From positions 1-8,026 of the forward strand of contig JAKLLJ010000145.1 of the NCBI GenBank assembly GCA_023150215.1: a stretch of DNA of 8,026 nt, read 5' to 3'. A program made the translations under genes and the position numbers. The notes beneath the pieces were generated by a model. It saw nothing but the letters and a program-made list of their open reading frames with translations, searched no databases and was not told the DNA's origin. The stretch is from Thauera sp. (GTDB lineage Bacteria; Pseudomonadota; Gammaproteobacteria; Burkholderiales; Rhodocyclaceae). This document shows, piece after piece, positions 1 to 6,230 of the stretch (the first letter of the stretch is position 1; every line of letters begins with the position of its first letter).

Positions 1-2298
1 GCCTTCCTGGATGCGCACCACGCCGCGCGGGAAGTTGTCCGACACGTGCGCGCCGGCCAGCAACTGGCCGCGGTCGTTGAAGACGCGCACCAGGTCGCCG
101 TGGGCGATGCCGCGCGCGGCGGCGTCCTCGGGGCCGATGAACACCGGCTCGCGGCCGGCGATGGCGTAGGTCTCGCGCAGCGGCTCGGATTCGCACAGCT
201 GCGAGTGCAGGCGCTTGTCCGGGTGCACCGACTGCAGCCACAGCGGGAAGCGGTCGGAGCCGGGGCCGCCGTGCGAGCGCTCGGTCTTCTCCATCCACAC
301 CGGGTGGCCCTTGCAGTCGGCGTAGCCGTAGCGCTCGATCTTGCGGCTGAAGATCTCGATGAAGCCCGACGGCGTGCCGAGCGCGTTGACCTCGGCGTCG
401 TCGCGGAAGTCGGCGTGGCGCACCCAGGGCTTGCCCTCGGGGAACAGCACGTAGCCCTTCTGCCAGAACTCGGCGAACGGCGGCATGGCGATGTCCTTGA
501 GGCCGTTCTCCTTGCGGCAGTCCTCGTAGATCTTCTCCACCCACTGCATCTCGTCCATGCCGCGGGTGTACTCGGCGTCGCGGTTGAAGCGCCGGGTGAG
601 GCCGCGGAAGATCTCGAAGTCGGGGCGCGAATGGAACAGCGGGTCGATCAGCTTTTGCATCGCGATGATGCCGCGGTTGCTGTACGAGCCGTAGCCGTCG
701 AGGTCATTGCGCTCGAAGGGCGTGCACGCCGGCAGCACGATGTCGGCGAAGCGGCAGGTGGCGGTCCAGTTGTAGTCGATGGCGACCACGGTCTCGAGCT
801 TTTGCCAGGCTTCCTTCATGCGGTTGCGCTGGGGCTGGCGGTGCCACTGGTTGCAGCCGCTGAAGATCGCCATCTTGTAAGGCGGCAGCTTGACCTTGCC
901 ACCGTTGAAGTCGATCTCCTTGCCCGGCTCGAGCAGGGCGTCGATGACGCGCGCGATCGGCACCACGGCGCTGTAGCCCTTGAAGTCGGTGTTGTCGTGC
1001 TTGGGCTTGCGGCCGGGGTCGAGGTTGAGCGGGAAGGCGCCGGGCATGGCCGCGCCCGACGAGGACACGCCCACCGAGCTGTAGTGGTGCGCGTAGCTGA
1101 TGCCGCCGCCGGGCAGGCCGATCTGGCCAAGCATGGCGGCGAGTACCGCGCCCATCCAGTAGGGCTGCTCGCCGTGCTGCTGGCGCTGCACGGCCCAGCC
1201 GAAGACGAGCTGGGTGCGGTGCCTGGCCATGAGGCGGGCGAGCTCGCGGATGCGCTCCGCCGGGACGCCGCAGATCTGCTCGGCCCACTCGGGCGTCTTC
1301 TCGATCTTGTCCTCGGTCTTGCCTTCGAGGTAGGGCAGGAAGCGGTCGAAGCCGAGGGTGTAGGTGTCGAGGAACTTCCGGTCGTGCAGGCCTTCCTTCA
1401 CCAGCGTGTGCGCGATGGCGAGCATCAGCGGCACGTCGGTCATCGGGTGGATGTACTGGTGCTCGGCAGCGCCGAGGTAGTTCAGCGTCTTGCTCTTGAC
1501 CGGGTCGATGCAGATCACCTGGATCGCCTTGTCCGCGACCTTCTGCTTGAGCTGCTCGAAGTAGGCGTAGGACTCGTGGGTCTCGGTGTTCCAGCCCACC
1601 TGCAGGTTCTTGATCGGGTCGTTGGCCCAGAACACGACCAGCTTGCTCTCCTGCAGGATCACGTCCCAGGAGGTGCCTTGCGAATACACCTCGGTCGAGC
1701 CCAGCACGTAGGGCAGGATCATCTGCCCGGCGCCGGTCGAGTAGTCGCCGATGGTGCCGACGCTGCGGCCGTGCATGCCGACGCCGCGCACCATGTGGTT
1801 GCCGCAGCTATGCACCTGGCCGACCGAGCGCCAGCCCACGCCGCCGGTGTGCAGCGCCCACGGGCCGTAGTCCTTCTGCACGCGCTCGAGTTCTTCGTAG
1901 AACAGGTCGAGCGCCTCGTCCCAGCTCACGCGCACGAAGCGGTTGTCGCCGCGCTGGCTGGTGTCGCTGAGGTGGCGCTTGCGGTACCAGTCCAGCCGCA
2001 CCATCGGGTAGCGCACGCGGGACGGGCTGTAGATCAGGCCCATGATCCCCTTGATCATCTCCGTCGGGTGCTTGTCGTGCTCGAAGGGGCGGACATCGAC
2101 CACGCGGTCGCCGACCACCTTGGCGCGGATGGCGCCGAAGTGCGAGCCGGAGATCTTCCAGGTGCTGATGTCGTCGCCGACGGCGGCCGCCGCGCCGGCC
2201 GCCAGGGCGGACCGGCTGGTGAGCAGGGCGGGCGCGACCAGCGCGCTGCCCGACATCGCCGCCATGGCCTTGAGGAAACCTCGCCGAGAGTAGTTCAT
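1..2298 (-). CDS. torA: Trimethylamine-N-oxide reductase TorA, molybdopterin enzyme (3' end outside window)
   Basis: This is the periplasmic terminal reductase that converts TMAO to trimethylamine with electrons from TorC. The window holds 766 codons; E. coli TorA is close to 850 residues, so roughly the last 60-80 are missing at the left edge. The protein opens with a Tat signal (SRRGFLK, residues 4-10, hydrophobic stretch, ALA near 31-33). GDYSTGA contains Ser187, the expected molybdenum ligand. GQIGLPGGG (391-399), FERNDLD (528-534) and HSQLCE (698-703) are strongly TorA-like. Val154 stands where DMSO reductases carry the substrate-site Tyr (Tyr114), with the same 33-residue distance to the Mo serine, and Trp156 is kept; this favours TMAO over DMSO reductase. 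The ATG is supported by AGGAG at 2308-2312, nine bases upstream. It lies 16 bp behind torC, so co-transcription is expected. A BisC-type biotin sulfoxide reductase is a less likely alternative. Confidence 0.95.
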   Translation of the reverse strand, partial: MNYSRRGFLKAMAAMSGSALVAPALLTSRSALAAGAAAAVGDDISTWKISGSHFGAIRAKVVGDRVVDVRPFEHDKHPTEMIKGIMGLIYSPSRVRYPMVRLDWYRKRHLSDTSQRGDNRFVRVSWDEALDLFYEELERVQKDYGPWALHTGGVGWRSVGQVHSCGNHMVRGVGMHGRSVGTIGDYSTGAGQMILPYVLGSTEVYSQGTSWDVILQESKLVVFWANDPIKNLQVGWNTETHESYAYFEQLKQKVADKAIQVICIDPVKSKTLNYLGAAEHQYIHPMTDVPLMLAIAHTLVKEGLHDRKFLDTYTLGFDRFLPYLEGKTEDKIEKTPEWAEQICGVPAERIRELARLMARHRTQLVFGWAVQRQQHGEQPYWMGAVLAAMLGQIGLPGGGISYAHHYSSVGVSSSGAAMPGAFPLNLDPGRKPKHDNTDFKGYSAVVPIARVIDALLEPGKEIDFNGGKVKLPPYKMAIFSGCNQWHRQPQRNRMKEAWQKLETVVAIDYNWTATCRFADIVLPACTPFERNDLDGYGSYSNRGIIAMQKLIDPLFHSRPDFEIFRGLTRRFNRDAEYTRGMDEMQWVEKIYEDCRKENGLKDIAMPPFAEFWQKGYVLFPEGKPWVRHADFRDDAEVNALGTPSGFIEIFSRKIERYGYADCKGHPVWMEKTERSHGGPGSDRFPLWLQSVHPDKRLHSQLCESEPLRETYAIAGREPVFIGPEDAAARGIAHGDLVRVFNDRGQLLAGAHVSDNFPRGVVRIQEG

Positions 2299-2314
2299 GG
2301 TGTTCAACTCCTGA

Positions 2315-3538
2315 TCAGGGACGCGCGGTCTGCAGGGCGGCATCGGGCGAGCCGGCGCCGTGCGACGTGCTGAAATCGGACGAATGGGTCTGCAGGTACT
2401 TGAGCACCACGCGAGCGGTGTCGTCATCCAGGCTGGTGAAGCCGACCATGCCGCCGAAGAGGCCGGGCCAGGTGTTGGCGTCGAAGTGCGCTTCCTCGGG
2501 CTGGCGGTGGCACACGCTGCAGCTGCTGTTGTAGCTGGCGCGGGCGATCGACCACACCGGCTCGACGCTGTCGAGCACGCTGCCCTTGCGCATCCAGGCG
2601 GTGGCGGTGACCTGCTGCCATTCGAGACCGGTCATCGGGTCTTCCCTGGTGTCGAGCACCTTGACGAAGCTCGCGTCCTGGGCGATTTCCTTGTCGAGGA
2701 TGGCGCTCGTGATGTTGAGGCCGAAGTGGCTGTACCAGACGCGGCCGTAGCCCTTGTTCTTGCGCCACAGGGCCAGCTCGATGCGCTGCGCGTCGCCCTT
2801 GGTCTCGAGCACCTTGACCTGGGTGGCGACCTCGACCGAGCCGATGCGCTGGGTCAGGCCTTCATCGGCGAACAGTTCCTGCGGCACCACCAGGAAGTAG
2901 TCCTTGCCGGTATCGACGCCCTGGCCGGAAGCGGACGACACCAGGGTGTCGAAGGCCGGGTTGCGCGCGCCCTTCATCTCGGGCAGCTGGTGGGCGACGC
3001 CCTTGTGGCAGTCGACGCAGCTCTGGTTGCGTTCGGCCGCCTTGCGCATCGCCACCTGCGAGGCGGGGCGCATCTTGTCGAAGTCCATGTCCTTGTAGTC
3101 ATGGCAGGCGCGGCATTCCTTCGAGCCGTTGGCCGCGAAGCGCTTCCACTCGCGCTGCGCCAGCACGATGCGGTGCTCCTTGAACTTCTCGCGGGTGTCG
3201 ATGGTGCCCAGCAACTGGCCCAGCACCTCGCGGCTGGCCTGCATCTTGCGCGCCACCTTGTCGGTGAAGTCGTGCGGCACGTGGCAGTCCGGGCAGCGTG
3301 CGCGCACGCCGCTGCGGTTGTTCCAGTGCACGGTCTTCTGCAGCTCGGGCAGCAGGTTGTCGTGCATGGTGTGGCAGCTCAGGCAGAACGCTTCCTTGTT
3401 GGTGGCTTCCATGGCGGTGTTGAAGCCTTGCCAGGCCAGCAGGCCGGCGATGAAGCCGCCGGTGACCAGCACGCCGAGGCCGATCCGTACCGATGGCCTG
3501 AGGAAGAGGTTCTTCACGAACCGAAGTAGATTTTTCAT
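2315..3538 (-). CDS. torC: Pentaheme c-type cytochrome TorC (NapC/NirT family)
   Basis: This membrane-anchored cytochrome takes electrons from the quinol pool and passes them to TorA in the periplasm. The 407-residue product has one N-terminal transmembrane anchor (about residues 17-37), followed by four CXXCH heme sites: CLSCH 52-56, CPDCH 82-86, CRACH 142-146 and CVDCH 174-178. This is the NapC/NirT-type tetraheme domain. A long linker then leads to a fifth site, CSVCH 340-344, in a C-terminal monoheme domain. That extra domain separates TorC from four-heme NapC and is known in TorC to contact TorA. Length is close to E. coli TorC (about 390). The start used begins MKNLLRF and has AGGAG seven bases upstream (3546-3550). 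A 14-residue upstream extension to 3580 is in frame but arginine-rich, unlike a family N-terminus, and would swallow that ribosome site. torA follows after 16 bp. Confidence 0.96.
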   Translation of the reverse strand: MKNLLRFVKNLFLRPSVRIGLGVLVTGGFIAGLLAWQGFNTAMEATNKEAFCLSCHTMHDNLLPELQKTVHWNNRSGVRARCPDCHVPHDFTDKVARKMQASREVLGQLLGTIDTREKFKEHRIVLAQREWKRFAANGSKECRACHDYKDMDFDKMRPASQVAMRKAAERNQSCVDCHKGVAHQLPEMKGARNPAFDTLVSSASGQGVDTGKDYFLVVPQELFADEGLTQRIGSVEVATQVKVLETKGDAQRIELALWRKNKGYGRVWYSHFGLNITSAILDKEIAQDASFVKVLDTREDPMTGLEWQQVTATAWMRKGSVLDSVEPVWSIARASYNSSCSVCHRQPEEAHFDANTWPGLFGGMVGFTSLDDDTARVVLKYLQTHSSDFSTSHGAGSPDAALQTARP

Positions 3539-3629
3539 GCTGTGGCTCCTGCGTCTTGTCCTGTTGTTCCCTTGTCCCAATGCCGGACCGGCGGCGCTGC
3601 CGTGTGGCCGGGTGTGCTGCGTGGGGACG

Positions 3630-3815
3630 TCAGGACGGGGGACCGAAGAACAGGATCTGCAGGAACCAAGCCACGAAGCCGTAGGCCGCGATTGCCAGCA
3701 CCATGGTGATCGGCAGGCCGACGAAGGCGAGGAGCAGGAACTTGCGCCATTCGCGGCTGGGGCCGGAGGATTCTGCTCCGGCAGGGGCAGGATGCCCGCT
3801 TGCTTGATTGTTCAC
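3630..3815 (-). CDS. torE: Small single-helix membrane protein TorE (NapE/TorE family)
   Basis: This is a 61-residue product with a polar, Pro/Ala/Ser-rich N-terminus and then EWRKFLLLAF, a single long hydrophobic helix (about residues 25-56) with the AYGF segment, and the end FFGPPS. The EW-start and GPP-end pattern around one helix is typical of TorE/NapE proteins, found beside torC/torA or nap genes; their exact job is not established. The start is uncertain. GTG at 3815 has GGAG eight bases upstream (3824-3827). An in-frame ATG at 3836 would add seven residues (MNTGDRD) but has only a weak GGTG upstream. Either gives a size normal for the family. It is the first gene of the tor operon, with 91 bp before torC. 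Confidence 0.82.
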   Translation of the reverse strand: MNNQASGHPAPAGAESSGPSREWRKFLLLAFVGLPITMVLAIAAYGFVAWFLQILFFGPPS

Positions 3816-3843
3816 GTCTCGGTCTCCCGTGTTCATGCGTTCA

Positions 3844-3880
3844 CCGAACAGGAGCCGCCACTGAGTGCGGGGTCGTTCGG
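3844..3880 (-). promoter_or_regulatory. Possible stem-loop in the torE mRNA leader
   Basis: Perfect 6-bp arms CCGAAC (3844-3849) and GTTCGG (3875-3880) enclose an inner 4-bp stem CCGC (3855-3858)/GCGG (3867-3870) with an 8-base loop. It sits between the predicted transcription start and the torE start codon, 8 bases from the alternative ATG at 3836. It could modulate translation or stability, or be an operator, but chance pairing in GC-rich DNA cannot be excluded. Confidence 0.3.
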
Positions 3881-3890
3881 TACAAAACCA

Positions 3891-3927
3891 CAGCCCGATC
3901 ATAGGAATCGGGTGTTAACACGGAGAG
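3891..3927 (-). promoter_or_regulatory. Probable promoter of the torECA operon
   Basis: On the minus strand a TATGAT box (3903 to 3898) matches five of six bases of the sigma-70 -10 consensus. The -35 position at 17-bp spacing is poor, which fits a promoter that needs an activator. The predicted start is near 3891, leaving a leader of about 55-75 bases before torE. The palindrome GTGTTAACAC (3912-3921) lies in the spacer, and an inverted repeat CCCGAT/ATCGGG (3894-3899, 3907-3912) straddles the -10 box. The position upstream of torE is sensible; the assignment is inference from sequence only. Confidence 0.4.
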
Positions 3928-4012
3928 GAGATTTGTGAATGAAGCGGGCGCGCGCGTTAACGGCATTAACACGGCGCCGGACCGCAACGCCCCACACCGC
4001 ACGAAACGTGCC

Positions 4013-4037
4013 TGTAGGAGCGGCGGAAGCCGCGAAC
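4013..4037 (+). repeat. REP-like palindromic repeat, copy 1 (forward)
   Basis: This 25-base unit begins TGTAGGAGC and ends GCCGCGAAC. A 5-bp stem GCGGC/GCCGC encloses the loop GGAA. It is paired with an inverted copy 44 bases away (copy 2), the layout of a bacterial interspersed mosaic element. The TGTAGGAGCGG head resembles REP sequences of pseudomonads and other proteobacteria. The pair may also form a hairpin at the 3' end of yjdM transcripts. Confidence 0.75.
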
Positions 4038-4081
4038 ACGGCCGTGCCGTCCTTGCCTGTGTCAGCATTCACGCACCGTTG

Positions 4082-4106
4082 GTTCGCGGCTTCCGCTGCT
4101 CCTACA
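4082..4106 (-). repeat. REP-like palindromic repeat, copy 2 (inverted)
   Basis: This is the reverse complement of copy 1 with one difference: the stem reads GCGGC/GCTGC on the plus strand. It faces copy 1 across a 44-base spacer, so the two can pair as a long hairpin. Confidence 0.75.
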
Positions 4107-4172
4107 GAGACGGCAGAGGCGGCAGAGGGGTGGGCCGGCGGCGCGCGCGGGGTGTTGGCGGTGGGTGCCGGG

Positions 4173-4511
4173 TCAGGCCTTCTTGACGAATTCGGACTTG
4201 AGCTGCATCGGGCCGAAGCCGTCGATCTTGCAGTCGATGTCGTGGTCGCCGTCGATCAGGCGGATGTTCTTGACCTTGGTGCCGACCTTCACCACCGCGG
4301 ATGAGCCCTTGACCTTGAGATCCTTGATCACGGTCACCGAGTCACCGTCCTGCAACAGGTTGCCGTTGGCGTCCTTCCATACGCGCGCGGCCTCGGTGGC
4401 GGCTTCGGCGCTGGCGCTCCATTCATGCGCGCATTCGGGGCAGACGAGGAGCGCACCGTCTTCGTAGGTGTAGGCGGAGGCGCACTTGGGGCAGGGGGGC
4501 AGGGTCGTCAT
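4173..4511 (-). CDS. yjdM: YjdM/PhnA family zinc-ribbon protein
   Basis: This 112-residue protein is nearly colinear with E. coli YjdM (formerly PhnA, about 111 residues). An N-terminal zinc ribbon has two Cys pairs, CPKC (7-10) and CPEC (24-27). The C-terminal PhnA domain contains KDANGNLLQDGDSVTVIKDL, KVKGSS, GTKVKNIRL, GDHDIDCKIDGFGPM and the end KSEFVKK. Despite its old phosphonate name, the family has no firmly settled function and is widespread as a stand-alone gene; no phn genes are near. The ATG start matches the family N-terminus (MTTLPPCPKC against MSLPHCPKC). No clear Shine-Dalgarno precedes it. It lies 97 bp downstream of the ATP-grasp-like gene on the same strand and might be read from that transcript. 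Confidence 0.95.
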   Translation of the reverse strand: MTTLPPCPKCASAYTYEDGALLVCPECAHEWSASAEAATEAARVWKDANGNLLQDGDSVTVIKDLKVKGSSAVVKVGTKVKNIRLIDGDHDIDCKIDGFGPMQLKSEFVKKA

Positions 4512-4575
4512 CAGCGGTGTGGAGTCGGTCTGGAGGGGGCGGCCTCCGGGCGGTTAAGGCGCCCGGGGGCAAGTG

Positions 4576-4601
4576 CTCGCCGTCCGCGCGCGGCAGGCGA
4601 G
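4576..4601 (-). terminator. GC-rich hairpin just after the ATP-grasp-like gene
   Basis: Perfect arms CTCGCC (4576-4581) and GGCGAG (4596-4601) surround the self-complementary core CCGCGCGCGG (4584-4593), so a stem of up to about ten pairs is possible. It starts 8 bases past the stop codon of the upstream gene. No run of T follows on the minus strand, so a classical intrinsic terminator is not shown. It may be a processing or stability structure before yjdM. Confidence 0.35.
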
Positions 4602-4608
4602 GGCGGGA

Positions 4609-5949
4609 TCATACCAACCCGGCAACGGGCTCGCCTTCGCGGATGAGGAAAACCGGCGCGAAGCCGCCGCCCGGGGTGCGGAAATTGGTCGCCTGGCCCC
4701 TGTACAGGCGGGCGGCGACGAGCTGGATGCGTCCGCCGTAAGTGTAGGCGCGGATGTCGAGCTTGAGGTCGCTTGGCTGGCGGTCGATGCTGATCCGGCG
4801 CGCCGAGGGTGGCGCGATGCGCTGCGCGACGTAGCCGCCGCCGACGATGTCGGCCCACACCCGCCGGGTGAGCTTGTCGCCGCGATAGGCGGCACGGCTG
4901 CCGAATCCCGTCGCGGGCTTGAAGAACAGCGTGCGACGCTCGGCCCACAAGGTCTCCGCGTTTCCGGACCCGACCTCGACCGTGCGCGGCACGCCGGCGA
5001 CCAGGCGGTCGATGAGTGGCGGTGCGACGCCGAGGGCGGCAAGCTGGTGTGGGTCGCTGAGCACGGCCAGGTTGCGCTTGTCGGCGAACAGCGCGTGCGC
5101 ATGCGGGTGAGGCGTCAGCACCACTGCGCCCGCCTCGTAAGCTTCACGCAGGGGGGCGAGTGCCGGCGCCTGCAGGTAGAAGTCGGTCAGGCGGTTGTAG
5201 ACCAGGTCGATCGGCGCGCTGCCGTGGTGCAGCCGGCCGTCGGTGAAGACCAGCTCGGCAGGGTCGCAGATCACCGCGTCGATGCCGGCGCTGCGAAACA
5301 GCTGGCGGAACAGAAGGAATTCCGGATGCAGGTATTGCAGCGCGGGGGTCTTGTCGACGATGGCGACGCGCCGCGGGCGGCCGCCGCGCCCCTGCAGCGC
5401 CCATTCGTTCACGAAGCTGTCGAGCCAGCAGTGGTCGAGTGTGTCGAGCGCGGCGGTGGGCTGCAGGTGCGGCACGATCTGCGCGCAGCAGGCGTGCTGG
5501 GCGCGCGCCAGCGCGCGGTTGAGGAGCGCACCGCCGGCGTTGGTGTTGATCTCGATGAGCTGCGGGGTGCCGGCGCCATGGTCGCCATCGCCGCGGTGGG
5601 TAAGGTGAAAGTCGAAGCCCATGAACACACCCTTCGGGCCAGGATCGCGCGTGGCAATCGCAGGCGCGCGCGCGAGGACCCGGGCCTGGTAGGCGGGGAG
5701 CGCGACGACTGCCTCGACCGCCGCGATCACGTCGGCCATTGCCTGCAGGGTCGCGGGCGCCATGAACACCGCGGTGGCCGAGAACAGGTGCGGGCGACTG
5801 CGTTCGATCTCGGCCGCCAGCCCGAGCACGGCCGGTTCGGCCTCGAGTTGTCGGCGCAGGCGGGCTGGATCGAGGCTGCGGCAATCGCAGCCGATGTTGA
5901 GCGCGTCGGCGAGCTGGCGTGCATCCATGGGGAGGGGGTGTGCTGTCAT
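4609..5949 (-). CDS. Uncharacterised protein with ATP-grasp-like features
   Basis: I do not recognise a named family for this 446-residue protein. Its pattern resembles ATP-grasp ligases. LIEINTNAGG lies at 131-140, YNRLTDFYL at 251-259 and KRNLAVLSD at 291-299. A K-P-x-T-G-x-G-S segment follows at 344-351, where Lys344 could bind nucleotide, then YVAQRI (373-378). The C-terminal stretch has KLDIRAYTYGG (396-406), Asn422, Arg424 and a GGG at 427-429, like the metal- and phosphate-binding end of ATP-grasp enzymes. No signal peptide or membrane segment is seen, so it is probably cytoplasmic. Such enzymes join a carboxylate to an amine or thiol using ATP; the substrate is unknown here. The ATG at 5949 is chosen because the longer reading frame, to 6075, is translated from REP-like repeats; no good ribosome site is visible. 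It diverges from the gap-arsJ pair. Confidence 0.75.
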   Translation of the reverse strand: MTAHPLPMDARQLADALNIGCDCRSLDPARLRRQLEAEPAVLGLAAEIERSRPHLFSATAVFMAPATLQAMADVIAAVEAVVALPAYQARVLARAPAIATRDPGPKGVFMGFDFHLTHRGDGDHGAGTPQLIEINTNAGGALLNRALARAQHACCAQIVPHLQPTAALDTLDHCWLDSFVNEWALQGRGGRPRRVAIVDKTPALQYLHPEFLLFRQLFRSAGIDAVICDPAELVFTDGRLHHGSAPIDLVYNRLTDFYLQAPALAPLREAYEAGAVVLTPHPHAHALFADKRNLAVLSDPHQLAALGVAPPLIDRLVAGVPRTVEVGSGNAETLWAERRTLFFKPATGFGSRAAYRGDKLTRRVWADIVGGGYVAQRIAPPSARRISIDRQPSDLKLDIRAYTYGGRIQLVAARLYRGQATNFRTPGGGFAPVFLIREGEPVAGLV

Positions 5950-5998
5950 CGATTCGAAGTAAACGCCCGCTATGCTACGCCGCCTGCTCGAGCAAAAT

Positions 5999-6023
5999 GC
6001 TCGCGGCGTCCGCCGCTGCCACA
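5999..6023 (-). repeat. REP-like palindromic repeat, degenerate copy 3
   Basis: It matches the 25-base unit in inverted orientation with four differences. The 5-bp stem GCGGC/GCCGC is intact, while the loop (GTCC) and the outer tail are changed. Conserved pairing with a diverged loop supports it as an old copy. Confidence 0.55.
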
Positions 6024-6039
6024 CCGCGCAGAAGCGGGG

Positions 6040-6064
6040 GTTCGCGGCTTCCGCCGCTCCTACA
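6040..6064 (-). repeat. REP-like palindromic repeat, copy 4
   Basis: This is a perfect inverted copy of the unit at 4013-4037, with stem GCGGC/GCCGC, loop TTCC and the tail CTCCTACA on the plus strand. Confidence 0.78.
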
Positions 6065-6095
6065 GGGTGCGGCATGCGCCGGACGTGCTGGTTGC

Positions 6096-6119
6096 GGTAG
6101 GAGCGGCGGCAGCCGCGAG
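6096..6119 (+). repeat. REP-like palindromic repeat, copy 5 (forward)
   Basis: This forward copy has head GGTAGGAGC, stem GCGGC/GCCGC and loop GGCA instead of GGAA. It stands between two inverted copies, so it can pair with either neighbour. Confidence 0.7.
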
Positions 6120-6159
6120 GTTTTACGGTTCCGCTGGCGCGTGGGTCGGTGAGGCGAGG

Positions 6160-6184
6160 GTTCGCGGCTTCCGCCGCTCCTACA
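6160..6184 (-). repeat. REP-like palindromic repeat, copy 6
   Basis: This inverted copy is identical to the one at 6040-6064. It lies about 100 bp upstream of the gap start codon. Confidence 0.78.
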
Positions 6185-6196
6185 GGGGGCGGTCGT

Positions 6197-6222
6197 GTAG
6201 GGCGGGAGCTTGCTTGCCGGCT
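6197..6222 (+). repeat. Possible divergent REP-like element
   Basis: It shares the TGTAGG head with the other copies but then reads GCGGGAGCTTGCTTGCC, which resembles another common proteobacterial REP type with an AGCTTGCT core. The internal symmetry is poor, so it may be a decayed element or chance. Confidence 0.3.
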
Positions 6223-6230
6223 TACGGGTC

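Larger units (their letters stand above)
3837..4172. other. Gene-free stretch between torE and yjdM
   Basis: No credible coding region is seen. The left part (to about 3975) carries the torE leader hairpin, the promoter and repeats of TTAAC/AACACGG. The right part holds an inverted pair of REP-like palindromes (4013-4106), followed by about 65 bp of G-rich DNA up to the yjdM stop codon. The genes on both sides are on the minus strand, so this region combines the yjdM 3' flank with the tor control region. No T-tract terminator was found after yjdM. Confidence 0.7.

Noticed and set aside
46..2373. 775-codon open frame on the plus strand opposite torA
   Set aside because: It is antisense to a clear TorA reading frame, and its Val/Ala/Leu/His/Arg-rich product has no recognisable domain. 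Long antisense frames are expected in GC-rich genes.
2360..3529. 389-codon plus-strand frame opposite torC
   Set aside because: It mirrors a TorC frame with five CXXCH motifs, and its product is low-complexity without family features.
3539..3580. 14-residue N-terminal extension of TorC
   Set aside because: It is arginine-rich ahead of the membrane anchor and would include the AGGAG ribosome site used by the ATG at 3538.
3582..3592. GCCGGACCGGC palindrome between torE and torC as a terminator
   Set aside because: The arms leave a one-base loop, there is no T-tract, and the genes look like one operon.
5950..6075. 42-codon 5' extension of the ATP-grasp-like gene
   Set aside because: Its peptide (GAAEAANPRF and similar) is encoded by the REP-like repeats, so it is not conserved protein sequence.
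5999..6184. CRISPR array
   Set aside because: The repeats alternate in orientation, are spaced irregularly and form REP-type hairpins, and no cas gene is present.
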